This document shows positions 45,244 to 55,182 of a DNA stretch of 64,000 bases, in pieces (within the stretch, counting starts at the first letter, position 1; every line of letters begins with the position of its first letter). Source of the stretch: Paraburkholderia sp. Ac-20340 (GTDB taxonomy: Bacteria; Pseudomonadota; Gammaproteobacteria; Burkholderiales; Burkholderiaceae). A model generated the notes under the pieces. The model was not told where the DNA came from, searched no databases, and saw only the letters and a program-made list of their open reading frames with translations. The position numbers and the translations under genes were made by a program. The stretch covers positions 1 to 64,000 of the forward strand of contig NZ_JAAGPR010000014.1 in assembly GCF_017104965.1 (NCBI RefSeq), read 5' to 3'.

Positions 45244-46149
45244 ATGAACGCTCGCGGTCTCGATCTCGCGCAGTTGCGCACCTTTCTCGCCGTCACCGAA
45301 GCAGGCAGTGTGTCGGGCGCAGCCGAGCGCGTATTTCTTTCGCAATCCTCAGTGAGCGAGCAGCTCAAGAAGCTCGAAGATCGCATCGGCCAGCCGCTGT
45401 TCGTGCGCAGCAAGCAGGGCGTCACGCCCACGCCGTCTGGCGCGAAGCTCGCCGAGCATGCGCGCCGCATCGTGGCGATGTGCGACGCCGCCTTCGACGA
45501 TATGCTCGGGCGCTCGCTCGACGGCGAGGTGCGCATCGCCATCACCGATTACTACCGCCCGCACGACGTCGCCGCGATCATCCGGCGCTTCGCGAGCCAG
45601 CATCCGCGTCTGCGCCTGCATGTGACCGTGCTGCCGAGCGCCGTGATCGACGCGAGCGAGCAGGAGAACGTCTTCGATATCGGTCTGTCACTGCGGATGG
45701 TCGATGTGCCGGCCGCACGCGCGGCGACGCGTTCCGGCGAGGCGCGCGCACGCCAGAGCACCGTGATCCGTCGCGAGAAATTGCAGTGGGTGGCGGCGCG
45801 CGAAACGCTGCGCGATCAGGCGTCGCTTGCGCCTCCGTGGCCGCTGGTGTTGTTGCCGTCGGCCTGCCAGCTGCAGCGCTATGTGGTGAAACTGCTCGAA
45901 CGCGCGCGCATACCGTATCTGATTTCGCATTCGGCGTCAGGCGTGGCCGGGCTGCAACTGGCGCTCAAGGCGGGGTTGGGATTGTCGTGTCTGAACGAAT
46001 CGGCGATTGGCGAGGGCGTGGAGGTGTGCCCCGCTTCGTTCGGCCTGCCGGCGCTGCCGGCGGCCGAATTCCATCTGTTGCCGGGGCAGCCCGGCGAGAG
46101 CGCGCATATCACGCATGCGCGCGAGGCGCTCGCGGCCCTGCTGGGTTAG
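45244..46149 (+). CDS. LysR-family transcriptional regulator
   Basis: 301 residues: HTH LAQLRTFLAVTEAGSVSGAA with ERVFLSQSSVSEQLKKLEDR, and a substrate-binding domain (GEVRIAITDYYRPHDVAAII, HSASGVAGLQLALKAGLGLS). ATG 45244 is placed at the usual distance from the HTH; the start at 45184 would add 20 residues. It is divergent from the MFS transporter gene, so that transporter is its likely target. Effector unknown. Confidence 0.88.
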   Translation: MNARGLDLAQLRTFLAVTEAGSVSGAAERVFLSQSSVSEQLKKLEDRIGQPLFVRSKQGVTPTPSGAKLAEHARRIVAMCDAAFDDMLGRSLDGEVRIAITDYYRPHDVAAIIRRFASQHPRLRLHVTVLPSAVIDASEQENVFDIGLSLRMVDVPAARAATRSGEARARQSTVIRREKLQWVAARETLRDQASLAPPWPLVLLPSACQLQRYVVKLLERARIPYLISHSASGVAGLQLALKAGLGLSCLNESAIGEGVEVCPASFGLPALPAAEFHLLPGQPGESAHITHAREALAALLG

Positions 46150-46194
46150 CGGGCTAGGGGCTAGCGGGCCGCGCAGCGTTTCACCGTAGGTGCC

Positions 46195-47166
46195 TCAGGC
46201 TTTCGCGCTCACCAGATCGGCGAAACGCAGCAGATCGACGTTGCCGCCGGAAATCATCACGCCGACGCGCTTGCCGCGCACATCGACCTTGCCGTGCAGC
46301 ACGGCAGCCGCCGCAAGGCAGCCCGTCGGTTCGACAACGAGCTTCATGCGGCTCGCGAAAAACTTCATCGTCTCGACCAGTTCGGCATCGCTCACCGTGA
46401 CGATCTCCTGCACGCGCTCGCGGATCACAGCGAAGGTGTAGTTGCCGAGGTGCTGCGTCTGCGCGCCATCGGCGATGGTCTTGGGCGTGTCGATATGGAC
46501 GATTTCGCCCGACTGGAAGCTGCGCTGGCCATCGTTGCCCGCTTCCGGCTCCACGCCGATCACCGCGCAGCGCGGCACAAGCGCATGCGCCGTCGTCGCG
46601 CAGCCCGAGAGCAGGCCGCCGCCGCCCAGCGGCGTGAGCAGCACGTCCAGTTCGCCCACTTCCTCGAACAGTTCCTTGGCCGCCGTGCCCTGCCCCGCCA
46701 TCACATGCGGATGGTCGTAGGGCGGAATCAGCGTGAGGCCGCGTTCTTGCGCCAGACGCTGGCCCAGCGCCTCGCGGTCTTCGGTATAGCGGTCGTAGAA
46801 CACGACTTCGCCGCCGTAGCCGCGCGTGGCCTCGACTTTCACGGCGGGCGCGTCGTGCGGCATCACGATCACCGCCTTCACGCCGAGCAGTTGCGCCGAG
46901 AGCGCAATCGCCTGCGCATGATTGCCTGACGAGAACGTGATCACGCCGCCCTGCTTCTGCTGCGGCGTGAACTGCGCGATGGCGTTGTACGCGCCGCGGA
47001 ACTTGAACGCGCCCATGCGCTGGAAGTTTTCGCACTTGAAGAACAGTTCGGCGCCGGCGAGCGCGTTGGCGGTGCGCGAAGTCATGACGGGCGTGCGATG
47101 CGCGACGCCGCGAATGCGCTCGTGCGCGGCGGCGACGTCTTCGAAGGTGATCGGCAAGTTGCTCAT
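46195..47166 (-). CDS. Threonine/threo-3-hydroxyaspartate ammonia-lyase family (fold II PLP)
   Basis: 323-residue PLP enzyme that would deaminate a beta-hydroxy amino acid. The PLP Lys is in MGAFKFRGA near residue 53; SSGNHAQAIALSAQ binds the cofactor, GGGGLLSG holds the phosphate, and a Ser/Gly-containing ISGGNVD closes the site. It has no C-terminal regulatory (ACT) domain, so it is the catabolic or serine-racemase/hydroxyaspartate lyase type rather than IlvA. Its ATG overlaps the upstream regulator's stop (ATGA). Which substrate is used cannot be decided from sequence. Confidence 0.9.
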   Translation of the reverse strand: MSNLPITFEDVAAAHERIRGVAHRTPVMTSRTANALAGAELFFKCENFQRMGAFKFRGAYNAIAQFTPQQKQGGVITFSSGNHAQAIALSAQLLGVKAVIVMPHDAPAVKVEATRGYGGEVVFYDRYTEDREALGQRLAQERGLTLIPPYDHPHVMAGQGTAAKELFEEVGELDVLLTPLGGGGLLSGCATTAHALVPRCAVIGVEPEAGNDGQRSFQSGEIVHIDTPKTIADGAQTQHLGNYTFAVIRERVQEIVTVSDAELVETMKFFASRMKLVVEPTGCLAAAAVLHGKVDVRGKRVGVMISGGNVDLLRFADLVSAKA

Positions 47167-47846
47167 GGTCGGTGCTCGCTGGGCAAGTAAGAATAGACGG
47201 TCGGACGCGCCACGCCGAGCGTGCGCGCGACTTCGGCAAGCGCGTGGCGCAGGTTCAGGTGGCCGCTCTCGGCGAGTTCGCGCACGGCTTCGCGGCGCTG
47301 CGCGAGCGTCATGCCGATGGGCGTGGTGTTGCGCGCGGCGGCGAAACGTTCGAGCGCGGCGCGGATGGTTTCGCGCGCCTCGCCGTTGGCGTGCGGCGCG
47401 AGCGTTTCGGTGACGGGCGCGGCCGGGCCGGTCTGCATCAACTGGCCGAGCCCCGCAGTGACGGCGCCGAGCAGCGATACGTCCATGTTCAGACAGATCG
47501 CCGCGACGCACTCGCCCGCGCTGTTCTTCAGCCCGATGGAGGTGCTCTTGACCGGACGGCCATCAGGGAAGCGATTGGGATAGTTGGCGACCACATCGGG
47601 GAAGCCCGGGTCCGCGATGCGCGCGAGACCCATTTCGGTAGCCGCTTCGCCGACCTGGCGGCCCGACAGATTGTTCGCAATGGCGACGACCGACTGCTCG
47701 GGCGCGGTGAGGTCGTGCAGCACCACCTCGACGAGCGGCGCGAGCGTCTGGCCGAGCGCCTCGACGATCTTGCGGCCTTCGCGCAGGAGGAGCTGGTTTT
47801 CGCGCTCGACGGCGCTGGGATTGGCTGGCTTCGACATGGATGACAT
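47163..47846 (-). CDS. YheO/DauR-type transcriptional regulator (PAS + HTH)
   Basis: 227 residues: N-terminal YheO-like PAS domain (EALGQTLAPLVEVVLHDLTA, VVAIANNLSGRQVGE, VKSTSIGLKNSAGECVAAIC) and a C-terminal DauR-type HTH (LAESGHLNLRHALAEVARTL, GVARPTVYSYL). DauR proteins control amino-acid catabolic genes; here the coupled gene is a hydroxy-amino-acid dehydratase. ATG 47846 lies inside a perfect inverted repeat (47841-47871), while ATG 47837 is three codons later; either may be used. Confidence 0.88.
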   Translation of the reverse strand: MSSMSKPANPSAVERENQLLLREGRKIVEALGQTLAPLVEVVLHDLTAPEQSVVAIANNLSGRQVGEAATEMGLARIADPGFPDVVANYPNRFPDGRPVKSTSIGLKNSAGECVAAICLNMDVSLLGAVTAGLGQLMQTGPAAPVTETLAPHANGEARETIRAALERFAAARNTTPIGMTLAQRREAVRELAESGHLNLRHALAEVARTLGVARPTVYSYLPSEHRP

Positions 47847-47871
47847 TTTGACGGTTTACGACAAAATGTCA
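47841..47871. promoter_or_regulatory. 31-bp perfect inverted repeat over the regulator start, candidate operator
   Basis: TGACATTTTG (47841-47850) and CAAAATGTCA (47862-47871) are perfect 10-base inverted arms around an 11-base spacer. The left arm covers the first ATG of the YheO/DauR-type regulator. A TTGACA-like element lies in the right arm on the minus strand. This suits autorepression. Confidence 0.65.
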
Positions 47872-47894
47872 AACAGTACACGCAGCGATTGAGA

Positions 47895-48020
47895 TTACCT
47901 GCCGAGCAGGCGCGCGAAGAAAGCGAAGACGAGGCTGGCCGCCGAAGCGCGCACAGGGGCGACGGGCGCGGGCGACAGTTGCTGCAAGCGGGTAAGGTCG
48001 ATCAGTGGACCAGGACTCAT
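47895..48020 (-). CDS. Possible 41-residue small protein
   Basis: ATG at 48020 with GGAG 8 bases upstream; stop TAA at 47895-47897. The peptide starts MSPGPLIDLTRLQQLSPAPV and ends LVFAFFARLLGR, a short Pro/Ala region then a small amphipathic or hydrophobic end. It lies alone between ssb and the YheO-type regulator, in the same direction as both. I do not recognise it. Codon third positions are GC-rich like real genes here. Confidence 0.4.
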   Translation of the reverse strand: MSPGPLIDLTRLQQLSPAPVAPVRASAASLVFAFFARLLGR

Positions 48021-48130
48021 GGCGTAACTCCGGTTAAATGCAGCGATGTGCCGCGTTTAAAAAAGAGTCAGTTTGGATATCCCGTTTTCCTGCCTGAATC
48101 GGACGAATACTAAAACGCGTGAAACCCATG

Positions 48131-48170
48131 AAAAACGCCCTTGCAGCGAGCGGGCTGCAAGGGCGTTTTT
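48131..48170. terminator. Bidirectional-looking terminator after ssb
   Basis: A 17-base arm at 48131-48147 (starting AAAAACGCCC) pairs perfectly with 48154-48170 around the loop GAGCGG. Five T follow on either strand. On the minus strand it ends ssb transcription, 26 bases after the stop. Confidence 0.9.
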
Positions 48171-48195
48171 GAAGCGGTACTACGCGGGCGAACGC

Positions 48196-48738
48196 TTAAA
48201 ACGGAATATCGTCGTCCATTTCGTCGAAGCCGCCGCCAGCCGGCGCGCTCGGACGGCCACCGCCGCTGCTTGCGCCGCCACCGCTCGAACGCGGAGCGCC
48301 ACCGCCGCCACCGGACATACGGCCGCCGCCGCGCGGTGCCGACGATTGCTGGCTGTAGCCGCCGTCGTCGCCCATATCGCCGCCTGCCGGAGCACCGCCG
48401 CCGCTGCGGCCGCCCAGCATCTGCATCTGATCCGCAACGATTTCCGTCGAGTAACGGTCGGTGCCGTCCTGCGCCTGCCACTTGCGCGTGCGGATGCGGC
48501 CTTCGATATACACCGACGAGCCCTTCTTCAGGTATTCCGAGACGATCTCGGCCAGACGGCCAAAGAACGCCACGCGGTGCCATTCGGTCATTTCCTTGAA
48601 CTCGCCGGACGCCTTGTCCTTGTAGCGGTCGGTCGTCGCGAGGCGGATGTTCGCCACGGCGTCGCCGCTCGGCAGATAACGGACTTCCGGCTCAGCGCCG
48701 AGGTTGCCGACGAGGATCACCTTGTTCACGGATGCCAT
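48196..48738 (-). CDS. ssb: Single-stranded DNA-binding protein
   Basis: Binds and protects ssDNA in replication, repair and recombination. 180 residues: N-terminal OB fold ([53 protein letters not shown]), a Gly/Ser-rich linker of about 60 residues, and the acidic tip DDDIPF that recruits partner proteins. ATG 48738 has AGGAG 7 bases upstream; a start at 48765 would add nine residues and is unlikely. A strong terminator follows. Confidence 0.97.
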   Translation of the reverse strand: MASVNKVILVGNLGAEPEVRYLPSGDAVANIRLATTDRYKDKASGEFKEMTEWHRVAFFGRLAEIVSEYLKKGSSVYIEGRIRTRKWQAQDGTDRYSTEIVADQMQMLGGRSGGGAPAGGDMGDDGGYSQQSSAPRGGGRMSGGGGGAPRSSGGGASSGGGRPSAPAGGGFDEMDDDIPF

Positions 48739-48921
48739 GAAATTCTCCTGTTGATTCAGTTGCAAGGAGCGGCCGGGCGCACACCACGCAATCGCTCACC
48801 GTGCGACTGCCGGGCGCGGACCATCTCCGCGAAAGTTGTTGCTGCGCGGCGCGCCTCATGACGCGCGAGCGCTTCTATTCAGATTCAGGCCCGCCGGGCT
48901 CGGGTCCGGCGCGGGTCTGGC

Positions 48922-50127
48922 TCAAGCCTGCTTCGGCTCGGCCCGCTTCGGCGGGGCCTTCATGGTGGCCGCGATTATAAGCCAGCACGCTACGAGGCCC
49001 GAACACGTGTAAAACACGGCGCTCGCGCCGTCGTGCTTGAGCATCCAGCCGCCCACCACGCCGCCCAGCGCAAGGCCGATCGACTGCGTGGTGTTATACA
49101 CGCCAGTTGCCGCGCCCTTGCGGTTGCCCGGAGCGAGTTTCGACACCAGCGAAGGCTGCGACGCTTCCAGAATATTAAAGCCCAGGAAGTACGCGAAGAG
49201 CACGGCCGCCACGATTGCAATGGTATGCGCAAGCGAGCCAAGAAGAAGCTGGCCAATCAGGATAAGTCCAATGGCCGATACCAGCACCGCCTTCATCTTG
49301 CCCTTCTTCTCCGCCGCGATGATCGCCGGGACCATCAAGACGAAGGACAGGCCCATCACCGGCAGATAAATCTTCCAGTGCGCCGACACCGGCAGGCCCG
49401 CATCCACGAGCAGGCGCGGCACGACGAGGAACAGCGCCGTCTGCGTGGCATGCAGCACCAGCACGCCGAAGTTAAGCCGCAGCAGTTCGACGTTATGCAG
49501 CACTTCGGAGAACGGCGCGCGCACTTGCACGGGCTTGGGCGCATCCGGCACCACCCACAGCACCACGCCCACGGCCACGATCGAGAGCACGCCCACCAGC
49601 GTGAACAGCCCGCTCATGCCGAGCCAGTGGAACACGACCGGCGCGCCCACGATCGCCACGGCGAACGACAGGCCGATCGAGCCGCCCACCGTCGCCATCG
49701 CCTTGGTGCGGTTCTGCTCGGAAGTCAGATCGGCGATAAAGGCGAGCACGGCGGACGACACCGCGCCCATGCCCTGAATCACCCGGCCGACGATGATCCA
49801 CGTCATGTCGTGCGCGCCGGCCGCGACAAAGCTGCCGATCGCGAAGATCACGAGACCGGCGGCGATCACGGGCTTGCGCCCGATCCTGTCGGAGATCCAG
49901 CCGTAGAAAATGTAGAGGAGCGACTGCGTCACGCCGTACGCGCCCAGCGCGATACCGACGAGCAGTACGTTGTCGCCGCCGGGAATGGTTTTCGCATAGA
50001 CCGAAAACACCGGCATGATCATGAACAGGCCCAGCATGCGCAGCGCGAAGATCGCGGCAAGCGACACGGTCGCACGCCGTTCAGGCGCGCTCATGCGTGA
50101 AGAGGTAGCGGGTGAGTTGGAGGACAT
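48922..50127 (-). CDS. MFS transporter
   Basis: About 401 residues and 12 TM segments. ALRMLGLFMIMPVFSVYA opens TM1; YGWISDRIGRKPVI is motif A; GRVIQGMGAVSSAVLAF is motif C-like; SKLAPGNRKGAATGVYNT lies in the second half. It sits between ssb and divergent uvrA, the arrangement I expect in Burkholderiaceae. The start is uncertain: ATG 50127 or 50094 (no strong SD for either). Substrate unknown; YajR/drug-efflux-like. Confidence 0.87.
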   Translation of the reverse strand: MSSNSPATSSRMSAPERRATVSLAAIFALRMLGLFMIMPVFSVYAKTIPGGDNVLLVGIALGAYGVTQSLLYIFYGWISDRIGRKPVIAAGLVIFAIGSFVAAGAHDMTWIIVGRVIQGMGAVSSAVLAFIADLTSEQNRTKAMATVGGSIGLSFAVAIVGAPVVFHWLGMSGLFTLVGVLSIVAVGVVLWVVPDAPKPVQVRAPFSEVLHNVELLRLNFGVLVLHATQTALFLVVPRLLVDAGLPVSAHWKIYLPVMGLSFVLMVPAIIAAEKKGKMKAVLVSAIGLILIGQLLLGSLAHTIAIVAAVLFAYFLGFNILEASQPSLVSKLAPGNRKGAATGVYNTTQSIGLALGGVVGGWMLKHDGASAVFYTCSGLVACWLIIAATMKAPPKRAEPKQA

Positions 50128-50357
50128 CGGAGCGTTTTGTGATTTGGCCGCCGCTGCCCGCCGGTCATGCGCGTTGGGGCTTTGGCGCTGACCGAGGCCC
50201 GGTACTTGCCCGGGTCGCATGCTAGAGCTGTCGATTCGCTTGCAGGGTCCTCGTGCGAACGCTTCAGAACCCTTTCAAAGACCGTCAGCAAGCCGTAACG
50301 GCGGTCTGGAAAAGTCGTTATAGTAGCAGGTTTAGCCTCCCTTTCTCCCGCAGGTTC

Positions 50358-53258
50358 ATGGAACAGATCCGTATCCGTGGGGCCCGAACCCACAACCTGA
50401 AGAACGTCAATCTGGACCTGCCGCGCCACAAGCTCGTGGTGATCACCGGGCTTTCGGGCTCGGGCAAGTCCTCCCTGGCATTCGACACGCTTTACGCGGA
50501 AGGCCAGCGCCGCTACGTGGAAAGCCTCTCGGCCTACGCCCGCCAGTTCCTGCAACTGATGGAAAAGCCCGACGTCGACCTGATCGAGGGTCTGTCGCCG
50601 GCTATCTCCATCGAGCAGAAAGCGACCTCGCACAACCCGCGGTCGACGGTCGGCACGGTCACCGAAATTCACGACTACCTGCGACTTCTTTACGCACGTG
50701 TGGGCACGCCCTACTGCCCGGATCACGAGATCGCGCTGGAATCGCAAAGCGTCTCGCAGATGGTGGACGCCGCGCTCGCGCTGCCCGAAGAAACGAAGCT
50801 GATGATCCTCGCGCCGGTCGTGGTCGACCGCAAAGGCGAGCACGCCGAACTCTTCGACGACATGCAGGCGCAGGGTTTCGTGCGCTTCCGGGTGCGCTCG
50901 GGCGGCGGCACGGCCAACGAGGGCGAGGCGAAGATCTACGAAGTGGAGTCGCTGCCCAAGCTCAAGAAGAGCGAGCGCCACACCATCGACGTGGTGGTGG
51001 ACCGCCTGAAGGTGCGCCCGGACATGAAGCAGCGTCTCGCGGAATCGTTCGAGACTGCGCTGCGTCTGGCCGAAGGCCGCGCCATCGCGCTCGAAATGGA
51101 TACGAACAAGGAGCATCTGTACAGCTCGAAGTTCGCCTGCCCGATCTGCTCGTACTCGCTGCCGGAGCTAGAGCCGCGCCTCTTCTCGTTCAACAACCCG
51201 ATGGGCGCGTGCCCGGAGTGCGACGGCCTCGGCCAGATCACCTTCTTCGATCCGAAGCGGGTGGTCGCGCATCCGTCGCTGTCGCTCGCGGCGGGCGCCG
51301 TGAAGGGCTGGGATCGCCGTAACCAGTTCTACTTCCAGATGCTGCAAAGCCTGGCGGCGTTCTATGACTTCGATATCGATACCGCGTTCGAAGATTTGCC
51401 GGAGAAGGTGCGCAAGATCCTGCTGTACGGTTCGGGCAAGCAGGAGATCCCGTTTTCGTACATCAACGAGCGCGGGCGCACGTCAGTGCGCGAGCATGTG
51501 TTCGAGGGGATCATCCCGAACCTGGAGCGCCGCTACCGCGAGACCGATTCGTCGGCAGTGCGCGAGGAACTCTCCAAGTACCAGAACAACCAGGCGTGCC
51601 CGCACTGCGAAGGCACGCGTCTGCGCCGCGAGGCGCGCTTCGTTCGCATCGGCATGAACGAGGACGCGCGCGCCATCTACGAGGTGAGCGGCTGGCCGCT
51701 GCGCGACACGCTCGGCTACTTCCAGACGCTGCGCCTCGAAGGCGCCAAGCGCGAGATCGCCGATAAGGTCGTCAAGGAAATCGTCGCGCGTCTGATGTTC
51801 CTGAATAACGTCGGGCTCGATTACCTGTCGCTGGAGCGCAGCGCCGAAACGCTTTCGGGCGGCGAGGCGCAGCGTATCCGGCTGGCGTCGCAGATCGGCT
51901 CGGGCCTGACGGGCGTGATGTACGTGCTCGACGAACCGTCGATCGGCCTGCATCAGCGCGACAACGACCGCCTGATTTCCACGCTCAAGCATCTGCGCGA
52001 CCTCGGCAATTCCGTGATCGTCGTGGAGCACGACGAAGACATGATCCGCATGGCGGATTACGTCGTCGATATGGGACCGGGCGCGGGCGTGCACGGCGGC
52101 ATGGTGATTGCGCAAGGCACGCCCCAACAGGTCGAGCATGATCCGGCTTCGATGACGGGCCAGTACCTGTGCGGCGCGCGCCGCATCGACTACCCGGACG
52201 AGCGCATCGAGCCGGGCGAGCGCCGGCTGCGCATCGTCGAGGCTTATGGCAACAACCTCAAGCACGTCACGCTCGATCTGCCGGTCGGGCTGCTGACCTG
52301 CGTGACGGGTGTGTCCGGCTCGGGCAAGTCCACGCTCATCAACGACACGCTGTACCACGCGGTCTCGCAGCATCTGTACGGATCGTCGGCGGAACCGGCG
52401 CCGTTCGAGGCCATCGAAGGTCTGGAGCACTTCGACAAGGTCATCAACGTCGATCAATCCCCGATCGGGCGCACGCCGCGCTCGAATCCGGCCACCTACA
52501 CGGGCCTCTTTACGCCGATCCGCGAGCTGTTCGCGGGCGTGCCGGCAGCCAAGGAGCGCGGCTACGAATCGGGCCGCTTCTCGTTCAACGTGAAGGGCGG
52601 GCGCTGCGAAAGCTGTCAGGGCGATGGCGTGCTGAAGGTGGAAATGCACTTCCTGCCCGATGTCTACGTGCCCTGCGACGTCTGCCACGGCAAGCGCTAC
52701 AACCGCGAGACGCTGGAGATCCAGTACAAGGGCCGGAACATCAGCGAAGTGCTCGACATGACTGTGGAAACCGCCTACGAGTTTTTCAAGGCGGTGCCGG
52801 TCGTGGCGCGCAAGCTCAAAACCTTGCTGGACGTGGGTCTGGGCTATATCCGCCTGGGCCAGTCGGCCACCACGCTTTCGGGCGGCGAGGCGCAGCGCGT
52901 GAAGCTTTCGCTCGAACTGTCCAAGCGCGATACCGGCCGCACGCTCTACATCCTGGACGAGCCGACCACCGGTCTGCACTTCCACGACATCGCGCTGTTG
53001 CTGGAAGTGATCCACCGGCTTCGCGATCAGGGCAATACGGTCGTGATCATCGAGCATAATCTCGATGTAATCAAAACTGCGGACTGGATCGTCGACATGG
53101 GTCCCGAAGGGGGCGCGGGCGGCGGACAGATCGTGGCGCAGGGCACGCCCGAGCACGTGGCGAAGGCGAAGGCCAGCTTCACGGGCCGCTATCTCGCCCC
53201 GCTGCTCAAGCGTTCCGGCGGCAAGGTCACGGCACTCGACACGGCGTCGGGAAAATAA
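50358..53258 (+). CDS. uvrA: Excinuclease ABC subunit A
   Basis: DNA-damage sensor ATPase of nucleotide excision repair, 966 residues. Walker A motifs are [12 protein letters not shown] (near residue 31) and [11 protein letters not shown] (near 650). Signatures [12 protein letters not shown] and [11 protein letters not shown], Walker [12 protein letters not shown] and [11 protein letters not shown], and zinc fingers CPICSY...CPEC and CESCQGDG...CDVCHG are all present. ATG 50358 begins the family's usual [20 protein letters not shown]; a longer frame from 50253 is unsupported. TATAGT at 50319-50324 could be its -10. I found no good LexA box upstream. Confidence 0.97.
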   Translation: MEQIRIRGARTHNLKNVNLDLPRHKLVVITGLSGSGKSSLAFDTLYAEGQRRYVESLSAYARQFLQLMEKPDVDLIEGLSPAISIEQKATSHNPRSTVGTVTEIHDYLRLLYARVGTPYCPDHEIALESQSVSQMVDAALALPEETKLMILAPVVVDRKGEHAELFDDMQAQGFVRFRVRSGGGTANEGEAKIYEVESLPKLKKSERHTIDVVVDRLKVRPDMKQRLAESFETALRLAEGRAIALEMDTNKEHLYSSKFACPICSYSLPELEPRLFSFNNPMGACPECDGLGQITFFDPKRVVAHPSLSLAAGAVKGWDRRNQFYFQMLQSLAAFYDFDIDTAFEDLPEKVRKILLYGSGKQEIPFSYINERGRTSVREHVFEGIIPNLERRYRETDSSAVREELSKYQNNQACPHCEGTRLRREARFVRIGMNEDARAIYEVSGWPLRDTLGYFQTLRLEGAKREIADKVVKEIVARLMFLNNVGLDYLSLERSAETLSGGEAQRIRLASQIGSGLTGVMYVLDEPSIGLHQRDNDRLISTLKHLRDLGNSVIVVEHDEDMIRMADYVVDMGPGAGVHGGMVIAQGTPQQVEHDPASMTGQYLCGARRIDYPDERIEPGERRLRIVEAYGNNLKHVTLDLPVGLLTCVTGVSGSGKSTLINDTLYHAVSQHLYGSSAEPAPFEAIEGLEHFDKVINVDQSPIGRTPRSNPATYTGLFTPIRELFAGVPAAKERGYESGRFSFNVKGGRCESCQGDGVLKVEMHFLPDVYVPCDVCHGKRYNRETLEIQYKGRNISEVLDMTVETAYEFFKAVPVVARKLKTLLDVGLGYIRLGQSATTLSGGEAQRVKLSLELSKRDTGRTLYILDEPTTGLHFHDIALLLEVIHRLRDQGNTVVIIEHNLDVIKTADWIVDMGPEGGAGGGQIVAQGTPEHVAKAKASFTGRYLAPLLKRSGGKVTALDTASGK

Positions 53259-53382
53259 GCAGTCACTAAAACTGCGCAAACAACGGGACGGGGGCTTCAC
53301 GCTTTGAGCGGGTCGCCCCCAACGAACGGGACGGGGACCGCTCAGGCGATCGGCCCCCAGGGTCTGGAGACGGGAAACACGC

Positions 53383-54480
53383 ATGGTCAAGCGCAACGAA
53401 GCGACCGACGCGACGGACGACAAGCAACAGGTTCGCGACCTGCGGCCGCGGCCCGTCAGGCTCACGAGCGACATGAGCCTGCCGAAGCTTTCGGCGGTGG
53501 AGATCGGCAGCTATGTGGCTGCACTCGCCGGCATGCTGGCGATACTGCACCTGAACCTGCTGGGCGCCCTGCTCGCGGGCATGCTGGTTTATCAGCTCGT
53601 GCATACGATTTCGCCGCTGATCGAGCGGCGCATGTCGAGTAGCCGCGCGCGCTGGCTTTCGGTAGTGCTGGTATCGATCGTGATCGTGGGCGTGCTCACG
53701 GGCCTGACGATCGGCGTCATCGAGCAGTTCGAGAACGACGTGCCGAGCGTGCAGAAGGTCATGGCGCAGATGATGAATTTCGTCGATCAGGCGCGCGGGC
53801 GCATTCCCGACGCCATCGCCGCCTATCTTCCCGTCGATGTCGCGCAGATGAAGCTCAAGGCGCTCGCGCTGATGCACGAGCACGCCACCCAGCTGGGCCA
53901 GGGCGGCAAGAACGCGGCGCGCATCCTCGGGCATATCGTGATCGGCATGATCATCGGCGCGATTATCGCGATTGGCGCGCAGAAAAACGCCACGCGCTTG
54001 CCGCTGTCCACTGCATTCGTCGCGCGCGTGGCGCGTTTCGCCGATGCGTTCCGCCGCATCGTGTTCGCGCAGGTGAAGATTTCGGCGATCAACACGGTGT
54101 TCACCGGTTTGTTCCTGCTGCTGGTGCTGCCGGTGTTTCACGCGCCGCTGCCGCTGGCGAAGATGCTCGTGGTGGTGACGTTCGTGGTGGGCCTGCTGCC
54201 AGTGATCGGCAATCTGATTTCGAATACGCTGATCGTCGCGATTGCGCTGACGGTGAGCCTGCCGGCGGCGGTCACGGCGCTGGCGTTTTTGATCGTGATC
54301 CACAAGCTCGAGTACTTCCTGAACGCGCGCATCGTGGGCGGGCAAATCGAGGCGCGCACGTGGGAACTGCTGGTGGCGATGCTGGTGATGGAAGCCGCGT
54401 TCGGCATCCAGGGCGTAATCGCCGCGCCGATTTTTTACGCGTATATCAAGCGCGAGCTGATTTATTTGCGGCTGGTTTGA
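53383..54480 (+). CDS. AI-2E family transporter/permease (PerM-like)
   Basis: 365-residue membrane protein with an N-terminal soluble stretch of about 45 residues, then seven to eight TM segments, and the family's signature VTFVVGLLPVIGNLISNTLI and VGGQIEARTWELLVAMLVMEAAFGIQGVIAAP region (given in parts: GLLPVIGN, GGQIEARTWE). The family includes Na+/H+ antiporters and putative autoinducer exporters, so the substrate is unclear. It lies 124 bases after uvrA in the same direction and may be co-transcribed; no terminator is seen between them. Confidence 0.85.
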   Translation: MVKRNEATDATDDKQQVRDLRPRPVRLTSDMSLPKLSAVEIGSYVAALAGMLAILHLNLLGALLAGMLVYQLVHTISPLIERRMSSSRARWLSVVLVSIVIVGVLTGLTIGVIEQFENDVPSVQKVMAQMMNFVDQARGRIPDAIAAYLPVDVAQMKLKALALMHEHATQLGQGGKNAARILGHIVIGMIIGAIIAIGAQKNATRLPLSTAFVARVARFADAFRRIVFAQVKISAINTVFTGLFLLLVLPVFHAPLPLAKMLVVVTFVVGLLPVIGNLISNTLIVAIALTVSLPAAVTALAFLIVIHKLEYFLNARIVGGQIEARTWELLVAMLVMEAAFGIQGVIAAPIFYAYIKRELIYLRLV

Positions 54481-54510
54481 GGGCTGGTTTGAGAAGCGCG
54501 CGCGAGCGCG

Positions 54511-54906
54511 TTACCAGATGGTCTTGACGTGGGCATACGCGCGGATTTTTTCGTCGCGCGTGACGAGCGGCGCGGCCAGCTTGCGCGCCGTCGCCACAAT
54601 CATGCGATCTGCCGGGTCCTTGTGAAATTCACCCGGTAGATCGACGGATTTCAAGCCGACTTCCACGTCGACCGGCAAAAAGTGCACTGCGTCGATTTCC
54701 GCCACAGTTGAGAGCCAGGCGCCCACTTCCATGGTGAGGACGAGCTTTTCGCGCTGCACGAGCATCGCGATCTCCCAGCCGGAGATTGCCGATATCACAA
54801 TCTGGCCGCCATCCAGCTCACGCTCGATCACCGACCGGGCCTTGCGGCTCAGTTCCTTGTCGCCAGTCGCCCACCAGACCAGCGCATGCGTGTCGAGAAC
54901 GATCAC
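54511..54906 (-). CDS. PIN-domain toxin, VapC-type
   Basis: About 131-residue PIN ribonuclease toxin. The four acidic active-site positions are visible: Asp in VLDTHALVWW, Glu in SGWEIAML, Asp in KDPADRMIVATAR and Asp in LVTRDEKI. I prefer the GTG at 54906 because it overlaps the antitoxin stop (GTGA) and gives the family's VIVLDTHALVW start; ATG 54921 would add five residues. It forms an operon with the antitoxin just upstream. Confidence 0.92.
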   Translation of the reverse strand: MIVLDTHALVWWATGDKELSRKARSVIERELDGGQIVISAISGWEIAMLVQREKLVLTMEVGAWLSTVAEIDAVHFLPVDVEVGLKSVDLPGEFHKDPADRMIVATARKLAAPLVTRDEKIRAYAHVKTIW

Positions 54907-55172
54907 TGCGCCGCGTCCCATTCGACTTCGATCGGATCGGTCGGGCCGTCGTAACGCACGACCGATCCGCGCAGGATCTCGAGCGGATCGCGTTCGAGAT
55001 TGCGATAGGGCCTCAATTCCAGCGTTGGCCTGCCGTGATCGGTGACCACCACGCTTTCCCCCGAAGCCTCGACCTGCCGGAAAAACTCAAGCGCCTTCGC
55101 CTTGAATTCAGTCTTGGAAACCTGATGCGCTTCCATGCGTGCCCTCTTCGCGCGTTTGTCAGAGTCACTCAT
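54903..55172 (-). CDS. Phd/YefM-type antitoxin
   Basis: 89-residue antitoxin: a Phd/YefM DNA-binding fold (VSKTEFKAKALEFFRQVEAS, GESVVVTDHGRPTLELRPY) and a toxin-binding tail ending EVEWDAAQ. ATG 55172 has GGGG 8 bases upstream; ATG 55136 is an alternative that removes a basic N-terminus. It overlaps the toxin start. A promoter (55205-55233) and palindromic operator (55183-55207) lie just upstream. Confidence 0.9.
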   Translation of the reverse strand: MSDSDKRAKRARMEAHQVSKTEFKAKALEFFRQVEASGESVVVTDHGRPTLELRPYRNLERDPLEILRGSVVRYDGPTDPIEVEWDAAQ

Positions 55173-55182
55173 GCTATGCCCC

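Noticed and set aside
46150-46194. Short repeats GCTAGCGGGC between the LysR and dehydratase genes as a terminator
   Set aside because: The repeats are direct rather than well-paired inverted arms and no T run follows on either strand.
50128-50357. LexA box between the MFS gene and uvrA
   Set aside because: CTGT near 50229 is followed by TTGC rather than ACAG at the right spacing; no CTGT-N8-ACAG site is visible.
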